Shown here: piece after piece, positions 45,927 through 58,143 of the stretch | Layout of the letters: each line of letters starts with the position of its first letter | How positions within the stretch are numbered: position 1 is the first letter of the stretch | Source: Manihot esculenta | Lineage: Eukaryota > Streptophyta > Magnoliopsida > Malpighiales > Euphorbiaceae | Direction of reading: 5' to 3' | Length of the DNA: 64,000 bases | Assembly (NCBI RefSeq): GCF_001659605.2 | Contig: NC_035161.2 | Location: 186,001 to 250,000, forward strand | Translations under genes and position numbers: made by a program | Notes under the pieces: generated by a model | Databases searched by the model: none | Seen by the model: the letters and a program-made list of their open reading frames with translations, nothing else | Told to the model about the DNA's origin: nothing

Positions 45927-46812
45927 TGTTAGAATATACTTATTCTCCTTCCAAAAGATATGTTATAATTTCAGAATAATAAGTCAAATTATGAAGATAG
46001 CATAATATTTATATTTTAAGTTAAGATTTATATTATTTATGAGTTAAATTTGATTTGCTAGATATTTTTGTTAAGATTCTATATTATATTTTCTCTATAT
46101 ATATCAATGTTTTAATGAATAAAATAACAACACTGCTACATCTTTTTTCCCTTTTCTATCAAAAATGAACAATTGATATTAGAGATATTCCTTAAGGATT
46201 TATGAGAGATTCAAAATGAGAAAAAAAGAAGAAGATGGAAGCTAAAAAAATGCCATATAAAGAAAAAAAAATCAAGTTAGAAAACAAGAAAAATTATTCC
46301 ATGCCATAATAAGCGTAGACCATAATAAACCTATTCCCCAATAAATCCATGCTAACAAATCCAAAATAGTTACAACATCAATGCCAATGCCAACGTCCAT
46401 GCTAATGCTAATGCCCATGCCAATGCGCATGCTAATGCCGATGTCAATGCGCATGCTAATGCGAAGGGATCTAAACATGTCCATAAAATGCAAATAAAAA
46501 TATAATGCTAATGAAGAGATCGACAATGTCACAAAATTGAGATCATCTACAACAAAAAACACGAGGAGTGTTGAAATATGCTTCTTTTGCTTTTAAAGAA
46601 TATGTTATGATTTTATGATAATAAGTCAAATTATGAACATAGGATAAAATTTAAATTTTAAATAAAGATTTAGATAATTTATGAGTTTAGATATGATTTA
46701 GTAAATATTTTTGTTAAGATTTTTTTTGTTATATTTTCTCTCTATATATTCATATTTCAATGAATAAAATAACAATATTGTCTTATCTCTTCTTGCTCTC
46801 ATCTCAAAATCA
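45927..46812 (+). mobile_element. Miniature LTR retrotransposon (TRIM/LARD-like), 886 bp
   Basis: The 5' LTR (45927-46171, TGTTAGAATATAC start) and 3' LTR (46569-46812, TGTTGAAATATGC start) are direct repeats of about 244 bp. A decayed met-tRNA primer site (46174-46185, TGATATTAGAGA against TGGTATCAGAGC) follows the first, and a purine block (ACGAGGAG) precedes the second. The ~395-bp interior codes for nothing recognisable and contains a 12-bp minisatellite. It sits inside the RNase H region of a gypsy pol. Confidence 0.7.
46381..46463 (+). repeat. 12-bp minisatellite inside the miniature element
   Basis: Seven imperfect units of ATGCYAATGCSC (for example ATGCTAATGCCC, ATGCCAATGCGC). On the minus strand they read as an Ile/Gly/Ser/Met repeat in an open frame of 96 codons, which I treat as fortuitous. 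Confidence 0.8.
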
Positions 46813-46829
46813 ATAATACTCTAATTCTC

Positions 46830-48460
46830 AAAACCAACACTAGTTTGCTATAGTAAAGGTGTCTTAAACTCCTTTGATATGTCGTAATTGTGAATTTTCT
46901 CTTAATTAAATCTGTCTAGCATGGAATTGCTAATATAAGAGCCATTAATTCTCACTCATAGGAAAGTTTGGTAATGGACTTGCTTGAAATCACTTTGCTA
47001 AAATATAATTTTTTATGTTATTTCATTGCATAAGTACAACTCCCACTCAACGCCATAATGCATCACATTCCACCATAAAATAGTAAAGAAACATCAAGTA
47101 TTATAAGAACTAGAGAAGACACAGTTGCATATGTAACTTCGTGAGGATTATGAATGAGCGTTAGGCTTCCTTGTCTTGCTGAAATGAACTTGAAATTCCT
47201 TTTTAAGCAAATTAGTAATAGGTCATGCTATGTATCAATAGTTTTTTATGAATTATTAATTGATAATATCTTATGATCCTAAGAAATTCTCAAACTGCTT
47301 TTATTAATTTATGTACTGGCCATTTAATTATGGTTAATATCTTTCTATGTTCCATCTCCATTCTCTTATCTAAAATTATGTCCCAAGTATTCCATTGAAC
47401 GTTTAACAAAAGAACATTTCTTATATGAACACATAAAAATTATTTTTCTAACATCTCAAACACTATTTGCATATGCTTCCGATCAAATTTCACTCTTTAT
47501 TATAAACTAGAATATTGTCAAAAAATGCAAAAATAAATTTCCATAGATAAGGTAGAAGATTTCGTTCATTAATAGTTAAAAAGTTGTTGGTGTGTTCATA
47601 AGTTCAAAAGGCATAACTAGACTTTTGTAGTGTTTTGAATGAGTTATAAAGCCTGTCTTATGAATATCTAGAGCAACTACCCTTATCTGATGATATTCGA
47701 ATTTAAGCCTAGTTTTAAAAATTATCAAGCTCCATGTACTTCATCTAACAATTCTTGAGACATTGAAATTTGATATTTATGTGGAACTATTACTTTGTTT
47801 AATGATCAAAAGTCCATGTAAAACTATCAATTGCCATCATTCTTCTTACTAATAGCACTAAGCTAGAAAATAGATAAGTGTTATAGGATGTCTTATTGTG
47901 GTTGAAAGCATCTATGAGCCAGACTCTTAGTTTCATCCTTTTGAGCATAACCTTACCTTTGGAGTCGAAACAATATTGGCCCAACATCAAGTTTGAGAGA
48001 TATTTGATGATCAAGTTGCCTTTAAGGTGGTAACTCTTTAATTTTATTGAAGGCATTCTCATATTTGCATACTTCTGTTATATAAAAGATAAGTCATCTT
48101 TGGCTTTATTGATAGTAACTTATGTTTCCATGGGCCACAAAATAGCAACATAATGTACACCTCCTTTTTTCATTACAGCTCACATCAACACTGGAGTTTG
48201 ATTCAAAAAAGTGTCCCTCTATAAAGACGCTATCGATCCCCAAATAGAAATATATAGCAATCAATATCTATAATATAGTAAAACAATTTTATATTCTATA
48301 TGCTTAAAATAATTATGTTGGAGTTACATTGCATCCATCACCTAATTTTTCATTCAAAGGATGTTAGTGATCAAAAACTATAGTCACTAAACCAGATTAG
48401 GAGACATAAAATTATGGCTTAAACCACTATCTGCTAGAACCACCACTGATCAATGATATG
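46830..48460 (-). pseudogene. Ty3/gypsy pol fragment: protease, reverse transcriptase, RNase H start, decayed
   Basis: Minus strand, in order: VVVLADSGLSHNFMSPNLV (about 48450-48392), a protease active-site block; SSLVLLVRR (about 47860); QELLDEVHGA (about 47760-47730), the palm-domain start; MPFELMNTPTTF (about 47612-47580); and a YLGH block (about 47388). FMVECDA-like and ISSKSITKLSYE-like RNase H blocks follow (about 47090-46940). Stops are frequent. Together with 44560-45180 this is one chromovirus-type element interrupted within RNase H. Confidence 0.65.
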
Positions 48461-49900
48461 CCTCTGTAATTTCACAATGTGTATGTTAAATACCCCTTAT
48501 TGAAAAAAATGGTAACTCTAATCGGGTAAAATGGGCTTTGTCCATCTCTATGATGATCCTAGTACTACTCTCTTCCTTTATGTTAGTAGGTTCCCATCCC
48601 TTATTAAATACTAATGTTCAACTGGAATTAGATCTCTTAATCATTTTGTAAACCTCTGGTTTTCGTACCACATGTGCATGTACATCTAAACCACTAAGAG
48701 CCTAATGATGATAATCACACCTAGTTCCAAAACATGTGAAGTGAGTTAGGGAGCTACTATATGATGTTTTATGCCATAAAAAATAAAAAATAAAGAATGA
48801 GGCGAGAAATTAAAAAATAGAGAGAATTGAGCTTGAACTTTAGGTCATTTGATAAAAGGCATGCTCTATGAGTCTCTTTTATTTTTCTAGGCCTTTTCCA
48901 TGAGGTTTATGGTCCTTTTTGGTCTTAGGATTAGTGGGTTTAGGTTGAAAAAATAAAAGGTTAGGTGAATATACCTTGCACCTTAGCCCATTCGGGCAAC
49001 AGAGGAACGTGAGTCTCAATTTTAATTTTCATAACTCATGGAAGGATTTTGTGGAAAATAATTGAAATATAATTGAACCAAAATTAGCCCTAAAAATTCC
49101 ATATGGTTGGTCACTTAGGGTAAGAAGGAGAATTTCCTTTCCTTGTTTGAATAGGATTCCTTCCATCCTATTTAAGCATCATATTCTTTAAACCCTAGTA
49201 TGATCAATCATCAAGCAACCAAGTAACCAAAAATACTCTCAAGTAGTTGGCTACCTTCTCCCATCACTCTAAAAATTCTCTCTATCTCCCCTAAATAAGA
49301 AACTAAGAACTCTAAGCAACCCCACATTTCAAAGAGTGTGGCAGCCCCTCCTTTGCTCTTCCTCTTCTTCTTTCTTTCTTTCTCTTTATATTGTTTCAAG
49401 GTAAATATTTTCAATAATAATAAAGCATGGCATATTAACATCATATATTATGTTTTTTGATTTAATTTGTTGTGTTGGGCACATCCTCCTTCAAGTTTGA
49501 TGTGATATTTAAAGGCAACACAATTTTATGCATGAAAGTATAGTGGCACCCTTTATGTTTGAGTTTTCCATCTTGAATGACAGAGGCAATGCCATCTAAA
49601 ATATTTTTTTATTGTATTCTTTATTAAATTTTCTACGATTTTCATATATTATTTTATTTAATATAATTTTTCATTAATTAGTTATTATTTGTTTTTTGAA
49701 AGTTAAGAAGTAAACTAGCATTACTATAGTCAGTACCAACAAGTAGTGCAACTTCTATGACCTAAAAATTGACCCTCACCTCATTAAATCAGGTTATTTT
49801 TAATTCTAAAATCAATTTTGAAAAGTTTACTAAAACTTTTATCATTTTAATTTTTCATGTTTAGGCCTTTAAATACATTTCATATCAAATTCAAAATCAA
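48461..49900. other. Unclassified repeat-like sequence
   Basis: It may hold the gag and 5' LTR of the decayed gypsy element, but I see no firm gag motif. A pyrimidine-rich stretch (CTTCTTTCTTTCTTTCTC, about 49367) and a long leader-like region suggest LTR or leader DNA. Confidence 0.3.
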
Positions 49901-51690
49901 TATTTAGAATTTGCCAATTTCTAGAACAACAACCCTGTGCGAGCCATAACTCGAGTTTTATAAATTCTTTTTGGTTGATTTTTTTTTTCAGTCCTATATT
50001 TTAGTGTATTTCTAAAATTTTTATATTTTTCCAGATTATTTTGCTATTTTTTCCATCATTTTATTTATTGGTGCCAGAGTCTGTCTAATCGGGTATACTT
50101 AGGCAGTAGGCTTTTCTTATTTATTCTTATGTTCTTTTGTTTTGCTTTTTTAATTTTCTACGCTTAGATCTTTATGTTAACTTATTAACATATTGTTGTG
50201 TATCAGAAAAGAGGTAGATTGAGGCTAGGCTTCCCCCTTTTGCTTGGTTTACCGAAAATTCATTTCCTTGTGGGAAAGCGATTACTTTCCTATTTCCATC
50301 AGTATTCCTTATTTGTCTAATTTCCTTTTCCTTATTTGTTTGCTGTTGAAATTTAATTATTTTTATTATTTGCTTGCCTTTTTTTTATTTTATCCTTTTA
50401 GTAAGTTTATTGGAATGGATTTGCACCAAAGAAGAAAAGTGTCCTCCTTAACCGAGACCATCACCTTGGTTGAATCTATTAACCTTTTGCATAGAGGCTT
50501 GTCACTCTTGGAAAGTCAATGGGTTTGCTCTAGGAGCTCATGGAGGAGCCTAATCTTGAAGGCTCTTTGCAAAGGGTATTCTCTAATAGGCCTGTAATAG
50601 GATTTTAGTCTTCTTTAATTATTTTAATTATTTTTAAGGATTGTAATTAACTCTTTTCTCCTCAATCCTTTCTTTAGGACTTTGGGATTGTAACTCTTTT
50701 CTCTTCCTCCCATTCTTTGGATACTTTTAATCGCTTTCCTCACCTTAATATACATGTAACATGGACTTAGTAAACTTAGAAACTCACTTGGTAATTCTAA
50801 AAATAATTTTACATGTTAGATACATGGTTGGTATGATTAAGGTTATGTTTTACTTTATTATGAAAATGTCTAAGTAGTAAAATTTTACAGGAAGTTAACA
50901 AGAAAAAGGGCTTAAAATAAATGTTTAGAAAACTAGCAGACCCTTTTTTATTATGTGCTGAAAATCAACTTAGAAACCACGTATGTTTAGGAACCCCACT
51001 TGTGTGTAAGAAAATAATGGCATGTAATTAAGCATAGAAATATGTAACTAAGGCAACTTGATAATCATCTCACTTTAAGTGAAGTAGAAACTTCAAATGC
51101 TTAGACTTATTGAATTCATATACAATGTATGCTTATTTGATATTAGAATGCATTTGCTTGATTTGAGATTTTCTATTAAATACTCTAAGACAATATAAGA
51201 AACATCTGTATGGGCTTGGTGCTAGTTCTTAACAATCAATTCTAAGGAAGAAGGGTGCCTAATACCTTCCCTCTCTCGTACTTATTATTCTAAACCTAAA
51301 CCATTGGATTATAGATTATAAAGGTGGACCTTTGTTAGGGGGAAGTTGCTCAAACCATGTCATTCTCTTTGTCTCTATTCTCATTAGGGTGGCGACTCCT
51401 ACTTTTGTTTGTTTTTCATCGAGCAAATAAAAAATCTAGATCCTGTGGTAATGTTTGAAACAGCCCGGTCCAAACTGATCCAAATAAATTTTGGATCCAC
51501 TTTTCACTTGTCCCAAAATGGTTAACCCAAGTTATTTAGTAGTTTCGTCCTAACTATTATATACAATTTCAAATTGCCGTAATTCGTTGATGTGAGAGCA
51601 GCTGACGGTTACAATGTTATGAAAAGATGAGACCTTAACCAATTGGAATGCATTCCCATATCGCCTACAGTGGCAACTCCATTGGGGATC
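49901..51690 (+). mobile_element. LTR-like segment of a Tat-lineage Ty3/gypsy element, with primer site
   Basis: GAAGGGTGCCTAATACCTTCC (about 51248) and GGGTGGCGACTCCTAC (about 51388) are typical of Tat/Ogre LTRs, from memory. TGGCAACTCCATTGGGGA (51671-51688) resembles their primer site. The left limit is uncertain. A TRIM solo LTR (51456-51613) is inserted in it. Part of it (51344-51455 and 51614-51665) is repeated at 52929-53095. Confidence 0.45.
51456..51613 (-). mobile_element. TRIM solo LTR, 158 bp, with perfect target duplication
   Basis: It runs TGAAACAGCCCGG..GACGGTTACA on the plus strand and matches the TRIM LTRs at 14277-15546. ATGTT flanks it on both sides (51451-51455, 51614-51618). 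The related sequence near 53031-53050 lacks the insertion and shows the empty site (GGTAGTGTTATGGGAAG). Confidence 0.88.
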
Positions 51691-51699
51691 AAAGAAAGT

Positions 51700-53430
51700 A
51701 ACGTTATATGGTTCTTATATTCTAGTTTTGTATTTTTGAGTAAATCTCTTGCATTTAACGAGTACTAACACATATGAGCATTATTAAGCCTTTAACGACA
51801 TGGTGTCTGTTGTGGAGGTACTAGTTCCATTCGAGTTAGTGCAAATTACTATACATCACAACTTGAAGGACTTGTACCTTAGATATATAAAAAGGATCTT
51901 GGATAGTCGTTTGCACCTTCATCTTCCATCTATTTGGTAATGGGAGGCCTATCACTAAGGGTCCTTGCCATGGCGGGAGCCATCTACTAAGCCGCGACAA
52001 AGTATAAGGATGAACCATGTTAGTCTTAGAAACATATGGCCTTAGGACCCTGTATACATGTTATATGTTGATCATCTATCCTATGTGTTAGATATATAAG
52101 TTCATAGGAAGATGAAATAGATATGGACTTACAAGTTAAATGCAAAGCCATTTAACACATGGCAAGAAAGGCTAAGGCCGTTGCATCTCCAAGAGGGTGA
52201 ATGGAAGTCCACTTAATATCCAACGTTTATGATAGGTAGCATTGTTTACTGAGTTGAGAGGAACTATCTTGAGCTATAATCCCCCATTGATGCAAGCCTA
52301 GTGTACTAATGAGCCTTAAGAATATGAAGTTCTAGATGTTCAAAGGTACCTATCCATTTTATAAGTGAATGATGGAGGGATAAGGATGGTGATGGTAGTT
52401 TTCTCATTTCTATAGTCCTATAGTTTGATTTCAAACCCTGGCCCATTTTCACAGCCTCATTTAAGAGATTTAAGCTTCAAGATAATTGCTAGATAGATAG
52501 GAACTAAAGCATTTCTATTCTTTAATGAGGCAAGAGTAGATCTCTGCTTGATTGAAGAAAGCCTAAGAAGACATGCAAGATTATTTCAGAGCCCGAGTAG
52601 CGAAGCTACAATCCATAAACAAGTAAAGAATTCCATTTATGCTTTCACATTAATACATTCATCATACAAATCCCTTGTGATGTACAACCATTATAGCTCC
52701 AAAATGAACCATTAGCACTTCGAATCCAATTAGTTGGATAATAAAAGGTAATAGGCAATACCCACTAGTACCGAGCAAGCCGAAGAGTCAGTCCCCAAAG
52801 TTAGGATGTTTGAAAGAGTGGACATCCAAGCCATAATCAAGGAGATATTGGATGAGACCCTAAATGACAAGATGGAGGAGGTGATGTCTAGGCTCCTTAA
52901 AACTCTTAGGAAGCAACCTATAGAGTAAGTTGCTCAGACCATATCTTTCTCTTTATCCCTATTCTCATTAGGGTGGCAACTCCTACTTTCCTTTACTCTT
53001 CACCAAGCAAATAAAAAATTTGAGTTCTATGGTAGTGTTATGGGAAGATGAGACGGTAACAAGTTAGAGTGCATTCCTGCATTGCCCACACACTTGCTTG
53101 GGCATTCAAGCAAAGGACAATAGGGTTGTTTACACTTAAAACACAATATTTTACTTTGATCTCCTAATATTGTTAGTGAAAGTGTTGTTGGGTCCTCATC
53201 TGATTGAGATGAGTGTTCTGCATATTAGAGATATATGCCTTAATGTTAGTGTATTTTTCCTAAGCTATTATCTTCGACCTTTTTGTATGTCATTTTGGTT
53301 ATTAATTAAAAGAGGTTTTATTATCATTATTATTTGTTTGTATGTTATATAATAATGATTAACATTCATGATTACTTATTATTGTGTTCATAATAATAAA
53401 ACATAACTAGTATGATTATTGATTGATAAT
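51700..53430. other. Possible gag leader region and second Tat-like segment
   Basis: 51700-52900 has no long frame. A frame near 52815-52926 reads EILDETLNDKMEEVMSRLLKTLRKQ, a coiled-coil-like stretch of the kind found in gag N-termini. 52929-53095 repeats the LTR-end segment 51344-51665 without the TRIM. 53100-53430 shows nothing I can name. Confidence 0.35.
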
Positions 53431-54493
53431 CATGAGATGATTATGTATATGTTGGTATAATTCAATAATAATAAATACTTGTTAGAGAACAAAGTATTGG
53501 ATGAACCCACATTGAGATCACTACATGAGTTATTGTCATAAGTGAATATCAAAGTAGTTATGTCTTAATCTTTTGACTTGAGATTGTCATAGTTTTCAAC
53601 ATAAGGACTGTTATATTTTGACATAACCAAACATTGTCTTTAATCGGACAATCATAAAGGTTATGATTGAGGATAATAGAAATTATGTAGAGGATATTGA
53701 ACAATCAAAATATAATTTATCCCTCTCTTTGAGAAAAATATCTTCTGGACCCCTCGATAAGTGAGACTGAGAAATGCATGGCCGTGCTCAAATGAATTGA
53801 TAGTGTGATTAATATCATTTGATTTTATCAGTCTACTTAGAAATCGAGTAATCACAAGTTTGCACATTATAAGTTTGACATTGACTATGACTTATGTTCA
53901 AACTAGATATTATGTGACAAAGAGATTAATACATGTTTTATTTATTAGATTTTATCGGACTATCGATTCTCATATTAGTTGGGTAGTTATAATATCTTGC
54001 TAGAGGCCGCTTATGATTTATGGGTCTGGTGGGACTGGGCCTATTGCCAATTAATATGAGACTATTGGATCACACACAAAAGAACGTTGTCGATGTGCTA
54101 TGTCATATTAATAGGCTAAAAGCCCATTAGTGTAATTAATAATAATAAATATGTTATTATTATTAATATTAATTATTATTATTATAAGATAATAATATTT
54201 AAAAAGATTTACAGTCTATCTGTAACTGTTACAGATAAAATATTTTTAGTTTTCCTTATCAAAATAAACTGTCATGTAAGATATTTAAGTATCTGCGAGA
54301 TTGTGATAGTGGGTGATAAACATAACTCTTTTGCAAAAAGAATTGTGGGAAAACAAAAAGACTTAAAGCGTATAAAACTCCTGCTGTGAATTGTGGGGGT
54401 AACGTTTTTGGAGAAATCGTTTTGAGCTGCAGATTGGAAAAGCACATTGCTTATCCATCTTTGAGAGAGTTAGCACTCTAGAAGGATAAAAAC
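53431..54493. other. Repeat-like sequence without clear class
   Basis: It looks like part of an LTR or leader (for example TGGGTCTGGTGGGACTGGGCC near 54020 and ACTAAAAGCCCATTAG near 54115) but I find no pair of ends. No open frame of note. Confidence 0.3.
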
Positions 54494-56389
54494 TGATGAG
54501 TTGCAAAATTCACAATTTTTTTCCTCATTTAGTTTCATGGTTTTACTATAATTTTAATATAAATATTTAATTTTAATTTTAATTTAATTTTGGACAGATT
54601 TGTGAATAGAAGTTGAGAAAATGGACAAAAAAAGGCTGAATTAAAGGATTTTTGTGGTTACAACCTTGACCATACCTGTAGACCAAGACGATAGGGAAAT
54701 AAGATAGATTTTGCCATCTAAGCAAGGATAAGATCAGCTTCAAATGGATCAAGTTGAATCAAATTCAATCAGATTAGGATAGAGATAAGATAGAAATAGT
54801 AGATTTTATTTTAAATTATTAAGTTTTATTTTTTTGTGCCTATGTAAAGACTCTTAGCATTAAACCTAGGGAATCATATTCTACCTCTCACTCTCATTTC
54901 CTCTCTTGCTGCCCCCACCTTCTTCTTCATCTTCTTTTCTTCTTCTTCTCCTTTTGCTTAATTTTTATAATTTTATTATAACCATGAGTGGCTGAACAAT
55001 GTATTTTCAGTTGAAAGTTAATTTAAATTGAGCTTTGTTCAAGTTGTGAGGTTATGCACTACAATTCTCTTCATCTTATTTCTATTTTTTGTCAATTTCT
55101 GATTTCGAGAAACACCACCTCCATTGTTTTTTTTTTTGAGAATTCAAGAGGCTTACTGAATCTCTTGGGAAAACCTTATAGCTAATTAATCTAATTAAAT
55201 CCGTAATTATTTAATTGGATTAATAACAAGTAGTAATTAACATATTAGTTTATGTTAAGAAATTGACAGATTTGATTTAAATAAAATGTGTGTTTTTATT
55301 GATTAAGTTTGGATTCTTCTCTTTTAACGCAGTTGACTAATTAAATCTACACGCGTGTTGGGGTTGTTAGTTAACTAGGAATTAATTTAAGCGCGAAGCG
55401 AATTAATTTATTCATAAGGAAGAATTGGTGGGTTTCGCGTGTTTGACCACTATAACCAAACAATAGATGATAACATGAATTATTTTTTCTACCCAATGAT
55501 CGTCTGCAAAACACCTCAATTTGATTACCTTCAGCTAAAAATTTTAATTAATTATTTGTTTCTCAATTTTCAATTACATTATTTATTTTTTCTTTTAAGT
55601 TTATTTTTATTGGCTTGCCCAAGGCACAACCACTTTCATAAAAAAGAAAACTCTCTTCTTCTTACTTTTTCGTATTAAACTATTTCTCTATTTTAATTTG
55701 GTCATTTAAATTAAGCAGATTTGAGGTCTCTGTGGGATCGATACTCACTCTGTAATGACCCGGAAACCGGACTACTACCGGCGCTAGGATCCAGATCGGC
55801 TTAAGGCCGTCGGGACTCGTAGCAAGCCTAACATACATCCTGTAAACCTATTGAATCCCATACATGATCAAACATACACATAAACTGTAAAAAATTTTCT
55901 TTCCTTTTCTAAGCTCAACCTGTGCATGCACATCTCATAATCATAAACCTCACACTGGAGCCCTCATCAAATGCTCCAATGGGGTATCATAACATACATT
56001 AAGCCTGGATAACATAAAACATCATAAAAACATTTGATAGATCATGTACCTAAAGGATCCACTGTACATACTAGGGTCAAGCACCATAACTAATCCTCAA
56101 TGACATAACATACATTACATGATTACTCAATACCATACATTACATTAACTTCATGTCCACTACTAGCTATTACATAGAACATGACTTCTTTACTCTTGAC
56201 GACCTCCTGGTCTATCCCGTACCTTCACACCTGGGAGTTAAGGGAGAGGGGTGAGCTACTAGAGCCCAGTGAGCAGAATAGCAAAAACATTACATTATAA
56301 TCCATGCTTCCATGAAATGCATCACATCACAACCATATCACATCAAGGATGAACTTGTCACCAATAGCCCTCTACACATTCCAATAGTG

Positions 56390-56545
56390 CCAGGGGCGTA
56401 GAATGGGCCTCACTGGTCTTTCTCTTACATAAACATAACATAACATTTCCATACTGCCAGGGGCGTAGAATGGGTCTCACTGGTCTTTCTCTTACATCGT
56501 GCTAGGGGCGTAGAATGGGCCTCACTGGTCTTCCATGCCGTATCA
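56390..56545. repeat. Tandem GGGCGTAGAATGGGYCTCACTGG units in the solo LTR
   Basis: Three copies of a ~62-base unit (about 56393, 56458 and 56505; the last shorter) containing GGGCGTAGAATGGG and CTCACTGGTCTT, with TTCTCTTACAT in the first two. The older relative at 25687-27713 has one or two diverged copies near 26985-27050. Confidence 0.7.
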
Positions 56546-56929
56546 TATCATATCATAGTGAGGGCTAAAGGATCATTCAACATTCATCCACATCAACAAC
56601 ATAATATGCAATGTAACATATTCGTGATTTCTAATGCAAGCACCCTAATATATCTCATGGCATTCATGATGCATGAATCATGCTAAAACTTTCATTATTT
56701 TTCTTTAAAACATAAGTAGTTATTCCACTCACCTCGAGCTAGCTCTGACTAGACACTGAAGCAGCTGACTCACTGCTGGGGGCCTCGGTTCCTCGGTTCC
56801 GAACCTACACAGGTGGACTCAAATGAGGGACCAAACATACATGAACATGACTCTAAAGTACTCTCCAAAAACCCCCTAAAACACCCTAAAACAATCATAG
56901 AAAACATGCAAAAGGAGGCTGGATAGGGC

Positions 56930-57850
56930 ACTTTCGGCGGCAGGTTCGGTGGCCGAAAGTCCCTCCAGAGTCGAAACTCAGCCACTTTCGGTGGCAGGTT
57001 CGGTGGCCGAAAGTCCCCTCCAGAGACGAAACTCATGCATGTTCGGCGGCCGAAAGTGCCCTCCAGAGACGAAACTCATCTTTCGGGGACAAGCTTCGGC
57101 AGCCGAAACAAGCTGCCACAAGCAGGTTCGGCGGCCGAACCCTCTTTCGGCGGCCGAACCCTCTTTCGGCGGCCGAACCTGGTTTCTCCCAGAAACGGAA
57201 AAACACAACAACATGCATATTTCAAGCCTCCAAACAACCAATCAAGCATAAACCTATTCTACAACATTCATACACACATACATAAGCTCATAGGGGCCTC
57301 AAACTATCCTAAACCCCAACCAAAACACATTAAACATATACCAACAACACACATTGTCCAAAAACTCAACATAAATAAAAAACTCAATAAAAACCTACAC
57401 ATGCATTTTCTACCCCAAAACCTTCATGAAACTTAATAAAAAATGCAATGAGCTAAAGATCGACTCTTACCTCTTGAAGATAGAGAGAGAGACGGTCCAA
57501 CTCGGAGATGGGAGAGATCTAACTCCTTAGGTCTCCAAAGCTCGTTCTAAGCTCACAACTCTTCAAAACCAAGTTAAAACTTGTTAAAACTTGAAAGATT
57601 TGAGGTAAATCAATCAAAACAACCATGGGAGAGCATGGACTCACCGTTGGCTGAAAATGGGGAGAAAACTCGCCCGTTTCGGCCATGGAGCCCTTATATA
57701 GGGGCTGGCCAAACCACCTTCGGAAACCGAACGTGCCTCCAAAACTCATGCAAGTTCGGCGGCCGAACATGGGGTTCGGCGGTCGAACCTGAGCCACTTT
57801 CGGAAGCCTAACTTGCTCACTAAACTATCCAACGTTCGGCGGCCGAACCT
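56930..57850. repeat. Dispersed TTCGGCGGCCGAA palindromes in the solo LTR
   Basis: About ten copies of TTCGGCGGCCGAA or close variants (TTCGGTGGCCGAA, TTCGGCAGCCGAA, TTCGGCGGTCGAA) at roughly 56935, 56948, 56999, 57043, 57105, 57126, 57145, 57164, 57752, 57775 and 57834. Between 57124 and 57180 three copies lie in tandem with a 19-base period. The unit is an almost perfect palindrome and is CpG-rich. Confidence 0.8.
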
Positions 57851-58100
57851 GGAAATGCCTCCACCTTCATTCAAAACTCAATTTAATTCTTACTTAAAAG
57901 CATGAAATACATTAAAACATTTTATAAAAACATGATTTTACCCTTCTAGAGGTTTTCGACATCCGAGATTCTACCGGACGGTAGGAATTCCGATGCCGGA
58001 GTCTAGCCGGGTATTACACACTCACCTTATCTTCAAGTTCTTATCAATCAAGAAAAGGGAAGTAAATTTTAAATTGACGGATTTGACACCCGTCAAATTT

Positions 58101-58118
58101 TGGCGCCGTTGCTGAGGA
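58101..58118 (+). other. Primer binding site of the LTR-B element
   Basis: TGGCGCCGTTGCTGAGGA matches the tRNA-Asp site of LTR-A at 16 of 18 positions and lies five bases after the LTR end. Confidence 0.75.
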
Positions 58119-58143
58119 CGTCTAACAATTTGTTTTTATTTTT

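Larger units (their letters stand above)
55751..58018 (-). mobile_element. Solo LTR, Ty3/gypsy (chromovirus-like), 2268 bp, perfect 5-bp target duplication
   Basis: Plus-strand ends TGTAATGACCCGG and CCGGGTATTACA. CACTC flanks it at 55746-55750 and 58019-58023, exactly splitting LTR-B. In minus orientation it matches the solo LTR at 25687-27713. It contains three copies of a GGGGCGTAGAATGGG-type unit (56393-56540) and repeated TTCGGCGGCCGAA palindromes (56930-57850). No internal region or second LTR is present. Confidence 0.9.
54494..58095 (+). mobile_element. LTR-B (copy 3), 5' LTR of an Athila-like element, interrupted by a solo LTR
   Basis: It starts TGATGAGT and ends ACCCGTCA (imperfect inverted ends, both mismatches transitions). 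A primer site follows at 58101. Removing the nested solo LTR and one CACTC copy leaves about 1329 bp. It aligns with copies at 11969-12601 and 29123-30020. The gag start lies 49 bases after the LTR end. Confidence 0.8.

Noticed and set aside
46272..46562. 96-codon minus-strand frame with Ile/Gly/Met repeats
   Set aside because: It is the translation of a 12-bp minisatellite inside a miniature LTR element, not a gene.
49211..50597. Frames of 77 and 117 codons
   Set aside because: No motif, signal peptide or conserved block; they lie in LTR- or leader-like sequence.
56770..57436. Several 80-130 codon frames on both strands, Pro/Arg-rich
   Set aside because: They arise from the GC-rich palindrome array of the solo LTR, and open frames on both strands of the same repeat are expected from its base composition.
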